Below, piece after piece: positions 14,932 to 23,321 of a stretch of 64,000 nucleotides of DNA. A program made the translations under genes and the position numbers. How positions within the stretch are numbered: position 1 is the stretch's first letter; each line of letters begins with the position of its first letter. The notes below the pieces were generated by a model that saw only the letters and a program-made list of their open reading frames with translations, searched no databases and was not told the DNA's origin. Origin of the DNA: Candidatus Flexifilum breve (GTDB lineage Bacteria; Chloroflexota; Anaerolineae; Aggregatilineales; Phototrophicaceae); contig JADKGC010000002.1 in the NCBI GenBank assembly GCA_016717205.1, forward strand, positions 992,001 to 1,056,000, in the 5' to 3' direction.

Positions 14932-16911
14932 ATGACCCGACGACACCTCTGGCTGATTGCCCTGCTGATTCTGCTGCTGGCGGCGGCGCTGCGCTTCTAC
15001 AACCTCGGCGCGCAGTCGTTCTGGAATGATGAGGGCAACAGCTACGTGCAGGCGACGCGCTCGTTCGCCGAGATTGCCGCCAATGCCGCGCGGGACATTC
15101 ACCCGCCCGGCTACTACTGGCTGCTGGCGATCTGGCGCGTACTCGTCGGCGAGACCGAGTTCGCGCTGCGGGCGCTTTCGGCCTTCGCCAGCGTGATCAG
15201 CGTGGCGCTCGCCTACGTGGTCGGGCGGCGCTTGTCGGGCCAACTCGCCGGGCTGACGGCGGCACTGCTCACGGCGATTAACACGTTCGGCCTGTACTAC
15301 GCGCAGGAGACGCGCATGTACGCGCTGCTCGCGTTGTGGGGTGCGGCGGGCTTCTGGGCGCTAATTTGCTTCTGCGAGCGTCCGACCTGGCGGCGCGCGC
15401 TCATCCTCGGCGTGATCAACGCGGCGGGCTTGTGGACGCAGTACGCCTATCCCTTCCTCATGCTGGCGCAGGGCGTGGTTACGCTCCTCTGGCTTGTGCA
15501 ATTGATGAGGACTGAGGTGAAAGGACTGAGGACTGAGAATACATTGCTGTCCTCAGACAACGCAATTCCTGATATTAAAACAACTCTCACTCAGCAGCGC
15601 TTTTCACTCAGTCCTCAGTCCTCAGTCCTCAGTCCTTATCACTTCATCCTCAGTCCTTTTTTGCTTTACGTCGCCGCCAATCTGCTGACCATTGCGCTGT
15701 ACGCGCCGTGGCTGCCGACCGCGATTCAGCAGATCACGACATGGCCGAACACGGGCGACCAGACGCCGATTCTGGAAGCCTTGGGCATCAGCCTGCGCTG
15801 GCTGACCTTCGGGCTGACGGCGGGCGATCTGCCGCTGGCGATCCCGCTCATCCTCGTGCTATTCGGCTTGACCGTGCGGCGGCGCGAATCGATCTGGCGG
15901 TTGGCGCTCCCGGCAGCGTGGGCGCTGATTCCGCTGGCGATCTTTCTGGTGGCAGGCTTGTACCGCCCCGACAACGTCAAGGTGATCATCGCCTCGCAAA
16001 TCGGGCTGGCGCTGATGATCGGGCGCGGGGTGCAGGTGCTGTGGTCGTTTGAAGTGCCGCGCCGCCGGGTGATCACGCGGATTGCTGCCGGAGCGGCGCT
16101 CATGTGGATTGTCGGCACGGGGATCAATGTGCTGCCGCCGCTGTACAGCGATCCGGCCTACCAGCGACCGGATTATCGCGGCATCACGCGCCTCATCAGC
16201 GAACAGGCGCGCGCGGGCGACGCGATCATCCTTGACGCGCCGAACCAGGCCGAAGTGTTCCGCTATTATTTCCGGGGCGATTTGCCCGTGTACCCGCTGC
16301 CGCCGGGCTTGGGCGGTGACGATGCCGAAACGCGCGCCGCCGTCGAGGCGGTGCTGGCGGACGCCGAACGGGTGTACGTGGTCTTCTGGGGCGAAACCGA
16401 GCGCGACCCGCAGCGGGTGGTCGAGACGACCCTCGATGCCAACGCCTTCGAGCTCGGTGACACATGGTACGGTGATGTGCGCCTCGCGCGCTACGTCACC
16501 GCTGCGCCGCTGCCCATCGAACGCGAGTCGGGCGCGCAGTTCGGCGACCAGATCACCCTAGAGAGCTATGCCCTGAATGCCGAGACGTTCCAGCGCGGCG
16601 ACGCCTTGCAGATCCAGTTCACCTGGCAAACCGCTGCGCCGCTGACGACGCGCTATAAAGTCTTTGTGCAAATTCTGGATCAGACCGGCGTACTCGTCGC
16701 GCAGCGCGACAGTGAACCGGGCGGCGGGCTGGCGATTACATCAACATGGACGCCCGATCAGCCGGTGACGGACAACCACGCGCTGCTGATCGATCTGCCG
16801 CCGGGCGCGTACACGCTGATCGCCGGGCTGTACAGCACCGAAGCGCCGTATGCGCGGCTGCCCGTCGCGGACGGCGATCACGTTATCCTGACAACAATTA
16901 CGGTCGAATAA
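14932..16911 (+). CDS. Family-39-type membrane glycosyltransferase with in-frame repeat insert
   Basis: 659 residues. It resembles ArnT/PMT-type GT-C transferases, which move a sugar from a polyprenyl-phosphate donor on the outer membrane face. The first span (about 5-24) leads into the acidic loop FWNDEGNSYV (catalytic Asp-Glu pair), then RDIHPPGYYWLLAIW and about ten further spans to roughly residue 390, followed by a soluble extracytoplasmic domain ending in a beta-sandwich-like segment (about 520-659). Residues about 193-243 (15508-15660) are translated CAGTCCT repeat (RTEVKGLRTEN ... SPQSSVLSP), inserted in a loop between spans without breaking frame. ATG chosen with AGGA 7 bases upstream. 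The acceptor is unknown. Confidence 0.85.
   Translation: MTRRHLWLIALLILLLAAALRFYNLGAQSFWNDEGNSYVQATRSFAEIAANAARDIHPPGYYWLLAIWRVLVGETEFALRALSAFASVISVALAYVVGRRLSGQLAGLTAALLTAINTFGLYYAQETRMYALLALWGAAGFWALICFCERPTWRRALILGVINAAGLWTQYAYPFLMLAQGVVTLLWLVQLMRTEVKGLRTENTLLSSDNAIPDIKTTLTQQRFSLSPQSSVLSPYHFILSPFLLYVAANLLTIALYAPWLPTAIQQITTWPNTGDQTPILEALGISLRWLTFGLTAGDLPLAIPLILVLFGLTVRRRESIWRLALPAAWALIPLAIFLVAGLYRPDNVKVIIASQIGLALMIGRGVQVLWSFEVPRRRVITRIAAGAALMWIVGTGINVLPPLYSDPAYQRPDYRGITRLISEQARAGDAIILDAPNQAEVFRYYFRGDLPVYPLPPGLGGDDAETRAAVEAVLADAERVYVVFWGETERDPQRVVETTLDANAFELGDTWYGDVRLARYVTAAPLPIERESGAQFGDQITLESYALNAETFQRGDALQIQFTWQTAAPLTTRYKVFVQILDQTGVLVAQRDSEPGGGLAITSTWTPDQPVTDNHALLIDLPPGAYTLIAGLYSTEAPYARLPVADGDHVILTTITVE
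15508..15660. repeat. CAGTCCT/AGGACTG repeat inserted in frame in a coding sequence
   Basis: 153 bases (51 codons). The left arm has AGGACTGAGGTGAAAGGACTGAGG, and the right arm has CAGTCCT four times in tandem plus one more. It is the same sequence family as the intergenic copy at 52195-52279. Flanking codons resume a normal membrane-span pattern on both sides. Confidence 0.85.
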
Positions 16912-16967
16912 ACTTCGGTTAATGACCGCCTCATACCAACGAGCTACAGTCAGACTAGAGCGAGAGG

Positions 16968-17050
16968 GTAGTTAAAGGTTAAAAGGGTAAAGTTAAAAGT
17001 GAAAAACACTGCTCGCGTCTTTGACTTTTAACTTTCTACTTTTAACTCTC
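16968..17050. repeat. GTTAAAAGT / ACTTTTAAC inverted repeat
   Basis: Runs of AGTTAAAGGTTAAAAGGGTAA on the left and CTTTTAACTTTCTACTTTTAAC on the right flank about 20 bases. It lies between the GT39 gene and the epimerase; the 3' arm ends about 7 bases before the AAAGGA of the next gene. Similar short runs occur at 9185-9198. Confidence 0.75.
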
Positions 17051-17069
17051 ATCCTGAAAGGATAGAGCG

Positions 17070-18032
17070 ATGCGCGTAATTGTTACCGGCGGCACGGGCT
17101 TAATCGGGCAGGCGTTGGTTCACAACCTGCACCATGATGGACACGAAGTGATTGTGTTGGGGCGCAACCCCAACAAAACGAGCGGCCTCCCCCGGGGCGT
17201 GAAGATCACGGTGTGGGATGGCAAAACGGCGAACGGGTGGGGACAGCTGGCCGACGGCGCGGGCGCGATTGTCAACCTGGCGGGCGCGAGCATCGCCGGT
17301 GAGGGCTTCCTGCCGGAACGCTGGTCGTCGGAAAAGCGCGCCGCCATCAAAGACAGCCGCCTCAACGCGGGCATGGCCGTCAATGCGGCGGTAGCGGGCG
17401 CCAAGACCAAGCCCGGCGTGCTGATTCAGTCGTCGGCGGTCGGCTACTATGGCGTGCACGGCGACGAAAATCTGACCGAAGCCTCACCCGCGGGCGATGA
17501 TTTCCTCGCGGAAGTGACGAAGGCGTGGGAAGATTCGACCAAGGGCGTTGAAGATCACGGCGTGCGCCGCGCCATCATCCGCACGGGGGTGGTGCTCAGC
17601 CGTGACGGCGGCGCGCTCCCGCGCATGGCGCTCCCGTTCAAGCTGTTCGCGGGCGGCTACTTCGGCGATGGTAAGCAGCAGATGTCGTGGATTCACATCG
17701 ACGACGAGATCGGCGCGATTCGCTTCCTGATCGACCACGCCGACGCGCGCGGCCCGTTCAATCTGACCGCGCCCAACCCCGTGACCAATAAGCAGTTGGC
17801 TAAGGCGCTCGGCGAGTCGATGAAGCGCCCCATGATCGCGCCCGTGCCCGGTTTCGCCATGAAAGCGGCGTTCGGCGATGTGACGACGGTCGTGCTCGAC
17901 GGTCAGCGCGTCATCCCGCAGCGCTTGCTCGAACTCGGCTACCAGTTCAAGTACACGACCATTCAGCAGGCGCTCACGGCGATCTACGGGCGCACGATGG
18001 TCAAGCAGGAAAGTCACGCCGCGCATCACTAA
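17070..18032 (+). CDS. TIGR01777-type NAD(P)-dependent epimerase (YfcH-like)
   Basis: 320 residues. The N-terminal Rossmann motif is VIVTGGTGLIGQALV. VNLAGASIAGEGFLPERWSSEKRAAIKDSR is the characteristic TIGR01777 segment, IQSSAVGYYGVHGDENLTE carries the Ser and the Tyr of the active site (Tyr-Tyr instead of Tyr-x3-Lys arrangement), and the C-terminal DUF1731-like tail is GQRVIPQRLLELGYQFKYTTIQQAL. The family is often mislabelled as a cell-division inhibitor; its substrate is unknown. AAAGGA precedes the ATG. The gene lies among glycosyltransferases, which is compatible with sugar-nucleotide work, but that link is inference. Confidence 0.9.
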   Translation: MRVIVTGGTGLIGQALVHNLHHDGHEVIVLGRNPNKTSGLPRGVKITVWDGKTANGWGQLADGAGAIVNLAGASIAGEGFLPERWSSEKRAAIKDSRLNAGMAVNAAVAGAKTKPGVLIQSSAVGYYGVHGDENLTEASPAGDDFLAEVTKAWEDSTKGVEDHGVRRAIIRTGVVLSRDGGALPRMALPFKLFAGGYFGDGKQQMSWIHIDDEIGAIRFLIDHADARGPFNLTAPNPVTNKQLAKALGESMKRPMIAPVPGFAMKAAFGDVTTVVLDGQRVIPQRLLELGYQFKYTTIQQALTAIYGRTMVKQESHAAHH

Positions 18033-18035
18033 ACT

Positions 18036-18074
18036 GCCTCACCCCTCAATCCCCTCTCCGCTCGGAGAGGGGAC
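18036..18074. repeat. CCTCACCCC...GGAGAGGGG repeat copy
   Basis: Short copy with CCCCTCTCCGCTCGGAGAGGGG stem-loop a few bases after the epimerase stop; may double as a terminator, though no T-run follows. Confidence 0.75.
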
Positions 18075-18142
18075 GTCACCTGCAAAATATCCCCATCTGC
18101 GCCATAATAGCCACACTTGTCCACCCCCAATGAGGCAACCCC

Positions 18143-19339
18143 ATGACCCGCGTTCTCACCCGGCTAGCGCCACTTGCTCAGATACCTCCACTTACCACTC
18201 ACCGCCGCGATCTCTTTATTCTGCTCATCGCCTTCGCCGTTACCCGCCTCTTCGTCGTCGTGATCGGCGTGCTGTCCATGACCTATCTCCCATCTACGCA
18301 AGGCGAGGAATACACACATCTACTGGATGGCGGCCCGGCGCTCGACATGTGGTACCGCTGGGATGCAGGTTTCTATGCGACTATCGCCATTGAAGGTTAC
18401 GACTGGGTCAATGAACAGCAGCCCACAGGCGATATGGCGTTTTTTCCGCTCTACCCGGGGCTGATTCACCTCGTCAGCGGCCTCACGCCGACCGGTTGCG
18501 CGCTGTCGCCGTATCTCAGCACGTGCGCGACACTCGGCGGCTTACTTGTCTCGAATGTGGCCTTGTTCGCCGCGACGGTCGTCCTGTTCGATCTGGTGCG
18601 CCGCCGCTTTGACCGCGCGACGGCCTGGCGGGCGGCGCTGCTGCTGCTCGTGTCGCCGATCAGCATCTTCCTATCCGGCGTGTACACCGAATCCCTGTTT
18701 TTGCTGCTGAGTCTGCTCACCTTCTGGTTGATCGTGCGGCGCTGGTTTCTCGTGGCCATTGCCGTGGCAATGCTGGCCTGCCTGACCCGTTCCGTCGGCG
18801 TGGCGCTCTATCCCGCGCTGCTATATATCGCGTGGCAGTCCCCACCGCAGCAGCGCATCCTGCGGATCCTGCTGGCACAAATCCCACTGCTGATCTTCGT
18901 GGGATATATCCTCGGCGCGGGGCTGTATGTGGGCGACCCTTTCGCCTATTTTGGGGCGTACGAGCAGGTGTGGGGGCGCACGGCGGGCAACCCGATCGAG
19001 GCCTTCACGATCTATTTCAGCGGCGCGGAGGTGGCGCTGTTCGGCTGGCATCCCGCGTGGCTGGATCTCATCCTCACGCTGATCTACCTCGCGCTGGCGG
19101 CCTTGGTGTGGCGCAAAGATCGCGCGTGGGGGCTGTTTACCGTGTTCGCCCTGCTGATCCCCATCGCCAGCGGCACGCTCAGCGCGATGCCCCGCTACGG
19201 CGCGGTGATCTTCCCGCTGTATATCGTGCTCGCACTGTACGCCCGGCAGATCTGGAGCGCGCTGGTGATTTATGGCGCGTCGCTTGGACTCATGCTCCTC
19301 ACGATCAGCCGCTTCGTGACATGGAAGTGGATTGCCTAG
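18143..19339 (+). CDS. PIG-V-like integral membrane mannosyltransferase
   Basis: 398 residues, about nine to eleven membrane spans. The N-terminal segment ends the first span and continues DMWYRWDAGFYATIAIEGYDWV, then MAFFPLYPGLIHLV. This R-W-D-x-x-(F/W)-Y ... A-F-F-P-L-Y-P pattern is the hallmark of PIG-V/GPI-mannosyltransferase-II-related proteins. Bacterial members are GT-C-fold transferases using polyprenyl-phosphate sugars on the outer face of the membrane. A CxxC-like pair PTGCALSPYLSTCATL lies in the first external loop. The stop codon abuts the ATG of the methyltransferase with no gap, so they are co-translated. Confidence 0.85.
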   Translation: MTRVLTRLAPLAQIPPLTTHRRDLFILLIAFAVTRLFVVVIGVLSMTYLPSTQGEEYTHLLDGGPALDMWYRWDAGFYATIAIEGYDWVNEQQPTGDMAFFPLYPGLIHLVSGLTPTGCALSPYLSTCATLGGLLVSNVALFAATVVLFDLVRRRFDRATAWRAALLLLVSPISIFLSGVYTESLFLLLSLLTFWLIVRRWFLVAIAVAMLACLTRSVGVALYPALLYIAWQSPPQQRILRILLAQIPLLIFVGYILGAGLYVGDPFAYFGAYEQVWGRTAGNPIEAFTIYFSGAEVALFGWHPAWLDLILTLIYLALAALVWRKDRAWGLFTVFALLIPIASGTLSAMPRYGAVIFPLYIVLALYARQIWSALVIYGASLGLMLLTISRFVTWKWIA

Positions 19340-20077
19340 ATGGATGAGGCCACCGTCCGCCGCCTGAACGCGATCAACCGCCAGTTTTACGTCACCGTCG
19401 CCGATGATTTCGATGCGACGCGGGGGCAGGCGTGGATTGGGTGGGAGAAGTTGATTGAGCATCTGCAACCTCACCCCCCAACCCCCTCTCCGGGTGGAGA
19501 GGGGGAGATTTCCGTCCTCGACGTGGGCTGCGGCAACGGGCGCTTCGGCGTGTTCCTGCGCGACAAGCTCGGCGCGATCCGCTATCACGGTATGGACAAC
19601 AGCGCGGCGCTGCTCGACAAGGCACGCGCCAGCCTGCCGGACGCGATCCTCGAAGAGCGCGACATTGTCGAGCACCCGCCGGATGCGGGCGCATATGACC
19701 TCGTGGTCTTGTTTGGTGTGCTGCACCACCTCCCCGGCGCAGATCGACGGCTGGCGTTTATGCGCACGCTGGCGGAGCGCGTTGCGCCGGGCGGTTGGCT
19801 GGTGTTCACCGCGTGGCGCTTCTACGAATATCCGCGCTTTCGGGATCGAGTTGTGCCGTGGGAGGCCGATCTACAGGTGGAAGTTCACGACTATCTGCTC
19901 GACTGGCGGCGGGGCGAACGGGCGCTGCGCTACTGCCATTACGTCGATGATGCGGAAGCCGAGCGGTTGATGGCCGTGACGGGCTTGGAGCGCGTCGCGC
20001 AGTATCGCGCCGATGGTTTCACGGGCGACGTCAATTTGTATGTCGTGCTGAAGAAACCGAACTCAAAGCCAACCTAA
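19340..20077 (+). CDS. Class I SAM-dependent methyltransferase with repeat-derived insert
   Basis: 245 residues. An N-terminal NRQFYVTVADDFDATRGQAWIGWEKLI segment resembles Trm9/UbiG-like methyltransferases. SAM motif I is VLDVGCGNGRFG (about 58-69), followed by acidic YHGMDNSAALLDKA and motif IV DLVVLFGVLHHLPG. Between the N-terminal helix and motif I, residues about 43-56 read QPHPPTPSPGGEGE, the translation of a CCTCACCCC repeat (19467-19508), 14 codons long and in frame. Related enzymes run directly from the helix to motif I. The substrate is unknown; tRNA or small molecule are both possible. The gene is coupled to the upstream PIG-V gene. Confidence 0.85.
   Translation: MDEATVRRLNAINRQFYVTVADDFDATRGQAWIGWEKLIEHLQPHPPTPSPGGEGEISVLDVGCGNGRFGVFLRDKLGAIRYHGMDNSAALLDKARASLPDAILEERDIVEHPPDAGAYDLVVLFGVLHHLPGADRRLAFMRTLAERVAPGGWLVFTAWRFYEYPRFRDRVVPWEADLQVEVHDYLLDWRRGERALRYCHYVDDAEAERLMAVTGLERVAQYRADGFTGDVNLYVVLKKPNSKPT
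19467..19508. repeat. CCTCACCCC...GGAGAGGGGG repeat inside the methyltransferase gene
   Basis: 42 bases including AACCTCACCCCCC and CCCCTCTCCGGGTGGAGAGGGG, matching the intergenic copies at 12813-12852 and 18036-18074. It keeps the frame (14 codons). Confidence 0.9.
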
Positions 20078-20596
20078 AAACTGCGGACGCGATTTAGAGG
20101 GTGTCTAAAAAAGCACACAGTCATCTTGATTAGAGAGGTTTTTTGGAGGGACAAGGCCTGCCTTGTCCTGTTTTCCCTCTGGTTTAGTTCAAAAGCCTGT
20201 CATCCGTGCCAGCAAACAGAATGTTTTAGCCAAGAGGGTGACGACTGGTTTGGCACAGGAGGACGAGGCATGAAGGTGTTTAAAAAGCATCCCTTAAAGC
20301 CTTTCCTTCGTCAGCGGACGCAATGAATTGCGTCCCTACGAAGACATATTCGGCTTGGCAGGCGCTGTTGGCTCCCCTCCCTGAATTCGGGGAGGGGCCG
20401 GGGGTGGGGTCGGAATCTGACCTTTTTCAACACGCTCATGCCTCGTCCCTACAATTGAAAACCTACCCCTGTTAGGGGATGGGGGTGGGGTATGCTCTAC
20501 CCCGCATTTTGCGGGGATGTGCGCGCGTCACCGCAACATTTCACAAATGTTGACGTATATACGCATATCAAAACAAACTCAAGGGGAGAGAAACGC
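20078..20596. other. 519-base spacer composed of repeat fragments
   Basis: Holds GGGACAAGG/CCTTGTCC (20146-20170), a GGACGCAAT...GTCCCTAC half element (20315-20339), a GAATTCGGGGAGGGG copy (20372-20412), another CTCGTCCCTAC half (20443-20452), and a CCTACCCC...GGGGTGGGG stretch (20460-20491). The pieces look like a broken-up GTAGGGAC element with other repeats inserted. Open frames here show no family resemblance. Confidence 0.75.
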
Positions 20597-20935
20597 ATGC
20601 CTATTCTGGTACTGATCGCAATTCTGATCATCGGCTATATTGTAATTTCGCTGCTGGTGAATGCCACCATCGGCATCATCGGCCTGCTGATTCCGCTGCT
20701 GATCTGGGCATTGATCGGCTGGCTGGCGGGCAAAGTCATGAGCGGGCGCGGCTACGGGGCGTTCGGCAACATCCTGCTCGGTCTGGCGGGTGGCGTCGTG
20801 GGCAGCTTCCTGTTCAACGTGATCGGCGCGAACTGGGGCGACGATGGCCTCATCGCGCGCATCGTCGTCGGCGTGGTCGGTTCCATCGCCTTGATCGTCG
20901 TTGGACGCTTGGTTGGTTTCGGCAAGACGGCGTAA
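20597..20935 (+). CDS. GlsB/YeaQ/YmgE-family (transglycosylase-associated) membrane protein
   Basis: 112 residues with three or four membrane spans: PILVLIAILIIGYIVISLLV, IGIIGLLIPLLIWALIGWLAGKVM (the family's signature I-x-W-x-x-x-G-x-x-A-G), NILLGLAGGVVGSFLFN, and the C-terminal VVGVVGSIALIVVGRLVG. Members are general-stress-induced small membrane proteins of unknown mechanism. The start is the ATG with AGGGGAG 8 bases upstream; a longer frame reads back into repeats. The N-terminal span makes it longer than the roughly 85-residue E. coli form. No operon partner. Confidence 0.88.
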   Translation: MPILVLIAILIIGYIVISLLVNATIGIIGLLIPLLIWALIGWLAGKVMSGRGYGAFGNILLGLAGGVVGSFLFNVIGANWGDDGLIARIVVGVVGSIALIVVGRLVGFGKTA

Positions 20936-20965
20936 CGGAGTCGTTAACTGGTCTGCAAACAGCCA

Positions 20966-21048
20966 AGCCTCACCCTAAGACCCTGACGGGACTTTGCCCC
21001 TCTCCCCCGGGAGAGGGGCGGTTGAGCGCAGCGAAACGGGGTGAGGTT
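20966..21048. repeat. CCTCACCC...GGGTGAGG repeat copy with GCAGCGAAACGG block
   Basis: Contains CCCCTCTCCCCCGGGAGAGGGG and the GGTTGAGCGCAGCGAAACGGGGTGAGG tail shared with 9202-9282. Confidence 0.8.
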
Positions 21049-21071
21049 GAATTGAAATCGCACAGAAATCA

Positions 21072-21107
21072 AAAAGAGGACAGGCATTGCATGCGCTGTC
21101 CTCTTTT
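21072..21107 (-). terminator. Bidirectional terminator downstream of pstB
   Basis: 12-base stem AAAAGAGGACAG / CTGTCCTCTTTT around a 12-base loop; the minus strand continues into TTTTTGATTT. It lies 28 bases past the pstB stop and also faces the GlsB gene. Confidence 0.8.
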
Positions 21108-21135
21108 GCTTTTAGCTAACGGCTAACCGCTTCGA

Positions 21136-21945
21136 TCAACCGAATTCGCCGCGGATGTAGCGTTCGGTTTCTTCGTGGTCGGGCTGCGCGAACAGCTTCT
21201 CGGTCGGGTTGTACTCGATCAGCACGCCCCAACGCTTTTCCTTGCCGCCCGTCTCTTCTTCCTTGCGGATGCTGAAAAAGGCCGTGTAGTCGCTGACGCG
21301 CTGCGCCTGCTGCATGTTGTGCGTCACGATGACGATGGTGTAGTGCTTGACCAGCTCTTTCATCAGCTCTTCGATGGCCTGCGTGGCAATCGGGTCGAGC
21401 GCGGAGCATGGCTCATCCATGAGGATGACTTCCGGTTCGACGGCGATGGTGCGGGCGATGCACAAGCGCTGCTGTTGCCCACCGGAGAGCGCAAACCCGG
21501 ATTTCTTCAGGTCGCCTTTGACCTCATCCCACAGGTAAGCGCGTTTGAGGCTGCCTTCGACGATGTCGTCGAGCGCGGCGCGGTTGCGCACCCCGAGCAG
21601 ACGCGGGCCGTACGCCACGTTATCGTAAATGCTCTTGGGGAACGGATTCGGCTTCTGAAAGACCATGCCGATGCGGCGGCGCACTTCGACAGCGTCGATG
21701 TTCGGCGCGTACAGGTCTTGATGGTTGAAGAAGACGCCCCCCGCCACCCGCGCGCCGGGGATCAGGTCGTTCATGCGGTTGAGCGAGCGCAGCACCGTGC
21801 TTTTACCGCAGCCCGAAGGCCCGATAAACGCGGTGATCTTCTGGCGCTGGATGCTCATGTTCACGTCATTCACGGCAAGTTTGTCCCCGTAAAAGACGTT
21901 CAGGTTTTTCAGTTCAAAGGCGTGCGCGGTCAGGACTTGCGTCAT
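21136..21945 (-). CDS. pstB: Phosphate ABC transporter ATP-binding protein
   Basis: 269 residues, normal for PstB. Walker A GPSGCGKSTVLRSLNRMNDL (the last part is typical of PstB), Q-loop GMVFQKPNPFPKSIYDNVAYGPRLLG, signature LSGGQQQRLCIARTIA, Walker B VILMDEPCSALDPIAT, and H-loop IVIVTHNMQQAQRVSDYTAFF. It powers high-affinity phosphate uptake with PstC and PstA. The start overlaps the pstA stop by ATGA. No phoU follows; a strong terminator ends the operon. Confidence 0.98.
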   Translation of the reverse strand: MTQVLTAHAFELKNLNVFYGDKLAVNDVNMSIQRQKITAFIGPSGCGKSTVLRSLNRMNDLIPGARVAGGVFFNHQDLYAPNIDAVEVRRRIGMVFQKPNPFPKSIYDNVAYGPRLLGVRNRAALDDIVEGSLKRAYLWDEVKGDLKKSGFALSGGQQQRLCIARTIAVEPEVILMDEPCSALDPIATQAIEELMKELVKHYTIVIVTHNMQQAQRVSDYTAFFSIRKEEETGGKEKRWGVLIEYNPTEKLFAQPDHEETERYIRGEFG

Positions 21946-23321
21946 GCCGAAAGTCTCCTTCTAAAGCGCTGGCGCAGGATGATCGCCGACGCGTTGAGTG
22001 TCAGCAGCACCACGAGCAGCACGAGAATGGCCGCCGCGGCAATGGTCTTGAATTCGCCCTGGGGACGCGCCGTCCACTGGTAGATTTGCAGCGGGATGGC
22101 GGTGAATGAACTGAATGGGCTGTTCGGGTCGGGCGGCGTGTTCGACATGATGGCCGTCGATGCGCCGACGATGATCAGTGGGGCAGTTTCGCCGATGGCG
22201 CGGCTCACGCCGAGAATTGTCCCGGTCAGGATGCCGGGGAGCGCGGCGGGCAGCACCGTCCGCCAGATTGTCTGCCACTTCGTCCCGCCGAGGCCGTAGC
22301 TCGCCTCACGCAGGGAGAACGGCACGGCGCGCAGCGCTTCCTGCGAGTTGATGATGATCACGGGCAGAATGAGCAAGCCCATCGTCAAGCCAGCGGACAA
22401 AATCGTGCGACCGTTGCTGTCGGTGATGCCGAACCATTGGCCGCTCGTCAAGCCGCTGAGCGTGCGCACGAAGATCGCCAACCCGAGCAGACCGTAGATG
22501 ATCGACGGGACGCCCGCCAGATTGCGGATGTTCGTCTCGATCAGGCGGTTGAGCCCGGTGTCGGCAGCATATTCTTCGAGGTAGATGGCCGCGCCCACGC
22601 CAATCGGGAAGGCGAACAGGAAGGTGATCCCCATCAGCCACAGTGAACCGAGCAGCGCCGTGCGGATGCCCGCCTGTGTGGGATCGCTCGAACCGGGGCT
22701 GGTGATGAAGCTCCAGTCGACCCACGTGCGGAAATAGAGCGTCGCGTTCGGGTATTCTTGGGCGGCGACCGTCTGGATGCGCGCCGCGTCGAACAGCGAG
22801 TCGGTCAGCGTGTAGGTTTCGTGGATTGTCTCTTCGACGATGTCGTCGAGGATGATCGTGACGAGCTGATCATGGCCGATGTTGGTGGCGATGATCTGCG
22901 TCCAATCGGGCGCGGTGAGATCGTTGATCGTCAGGTCATTCCACTCGGCGGGGAACGAGCGTCCCGCCAGCGCCACACTCAGCGGTGAGGTGGTGAACTG
23001 ATCGTTGGCGACCACGCTCAGATTGTTGCGGATGATCACGCGCAGGCGGTTTTCCGCGTAGGTGGCGATCAACTGGGCGAGCTCTTCGGTGCTCAGCGTG
23101 CGAATGTCGCCCGTTTCAATCGTCGTCGTGATATCCGGGTCATATTCCGCGATGACATAACCGAAGGCGCGGTTCGCTACGTTGAAGAACAGCGCGATCA
23201 AGGCGGCGATGGCGATCAGTGTGGAGAGCGCGAAAAAGCGTTTCCACAGACTACCGCGGAACTGGCGCGCCGCCAGTCCACGTTTGAACTGCGCATCGTC
23301 GCGCAGCGGGTTGGTGTCCAT
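21942..23321 (-). CDS. pstA: Phosphate ABC transporter permease PstA with large extracytoplasmic insert
   Basis: 459 residues, against about 280-300 for typical PstA. Span 1 is at about 27-50 (FFALSTLIAIAALIALFFNVANR). Residues about 55-205 form a polar extracytoplasmic segment (starting EYDPDITTTIETGDIRTLS and ending DWSFITSPGSSDPT) absent from standard PstA. The conserved permease core follows (about 210-455) with AAIYLEEYA, the EAA loop LREASYGLGGTKWQTIWRTVLPAALPGI and GETAPLIIVG. Coupled to pstB (ATGA) and pstC (TAATG). The insert may contact PstS or the envelope; this is inference. Confidence 0.95.
   Translation of the reverse strand: MDTNPLRDDAQFKRGLAARQFRGSLWKRFFALSTLIAIAALIALFFNVANRAFGYVIAEYDPDITTTIETGDIRTLSTEELAQLIATYAENRLRVIIRNNLSVVANDQFTTSPLSVALAGRSFPAEWNDLTINDLTAPDWTQIIATNIGHDQLVTIILDDIVEETIHETYTLTDSLFDAARIQTVAAQEYPNATLYFRTWVDWSFITSPGSSDPTQAGIRTALLGSLWLMGITFLFAFPIGVGAAIYLEEYAADTGLNRLIETNIRNLAGVPSIIYGLLGLAIFVRTLSGLTSGQWFGITDSNGRTILSAGLTMGLLILPVIIINSQEALRAVPFSLREASYGLGGTKWQTIWRTVLPAALPGILTGTILGVSRAIGETAPLIIVGASTAIMSNTPPDPNSPFSSFTAIPLQIYQWTARPQGEFKTIAAAAILVLLVVLLTLNASAIILRQRFRRRLSA

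Noticed and set aside
20126..20326. 66-codon frame in the repeat-filled spacer
   Set aside because: It is translated repeat sequence with no conserved pattern and no convincing ribosome-binding site.
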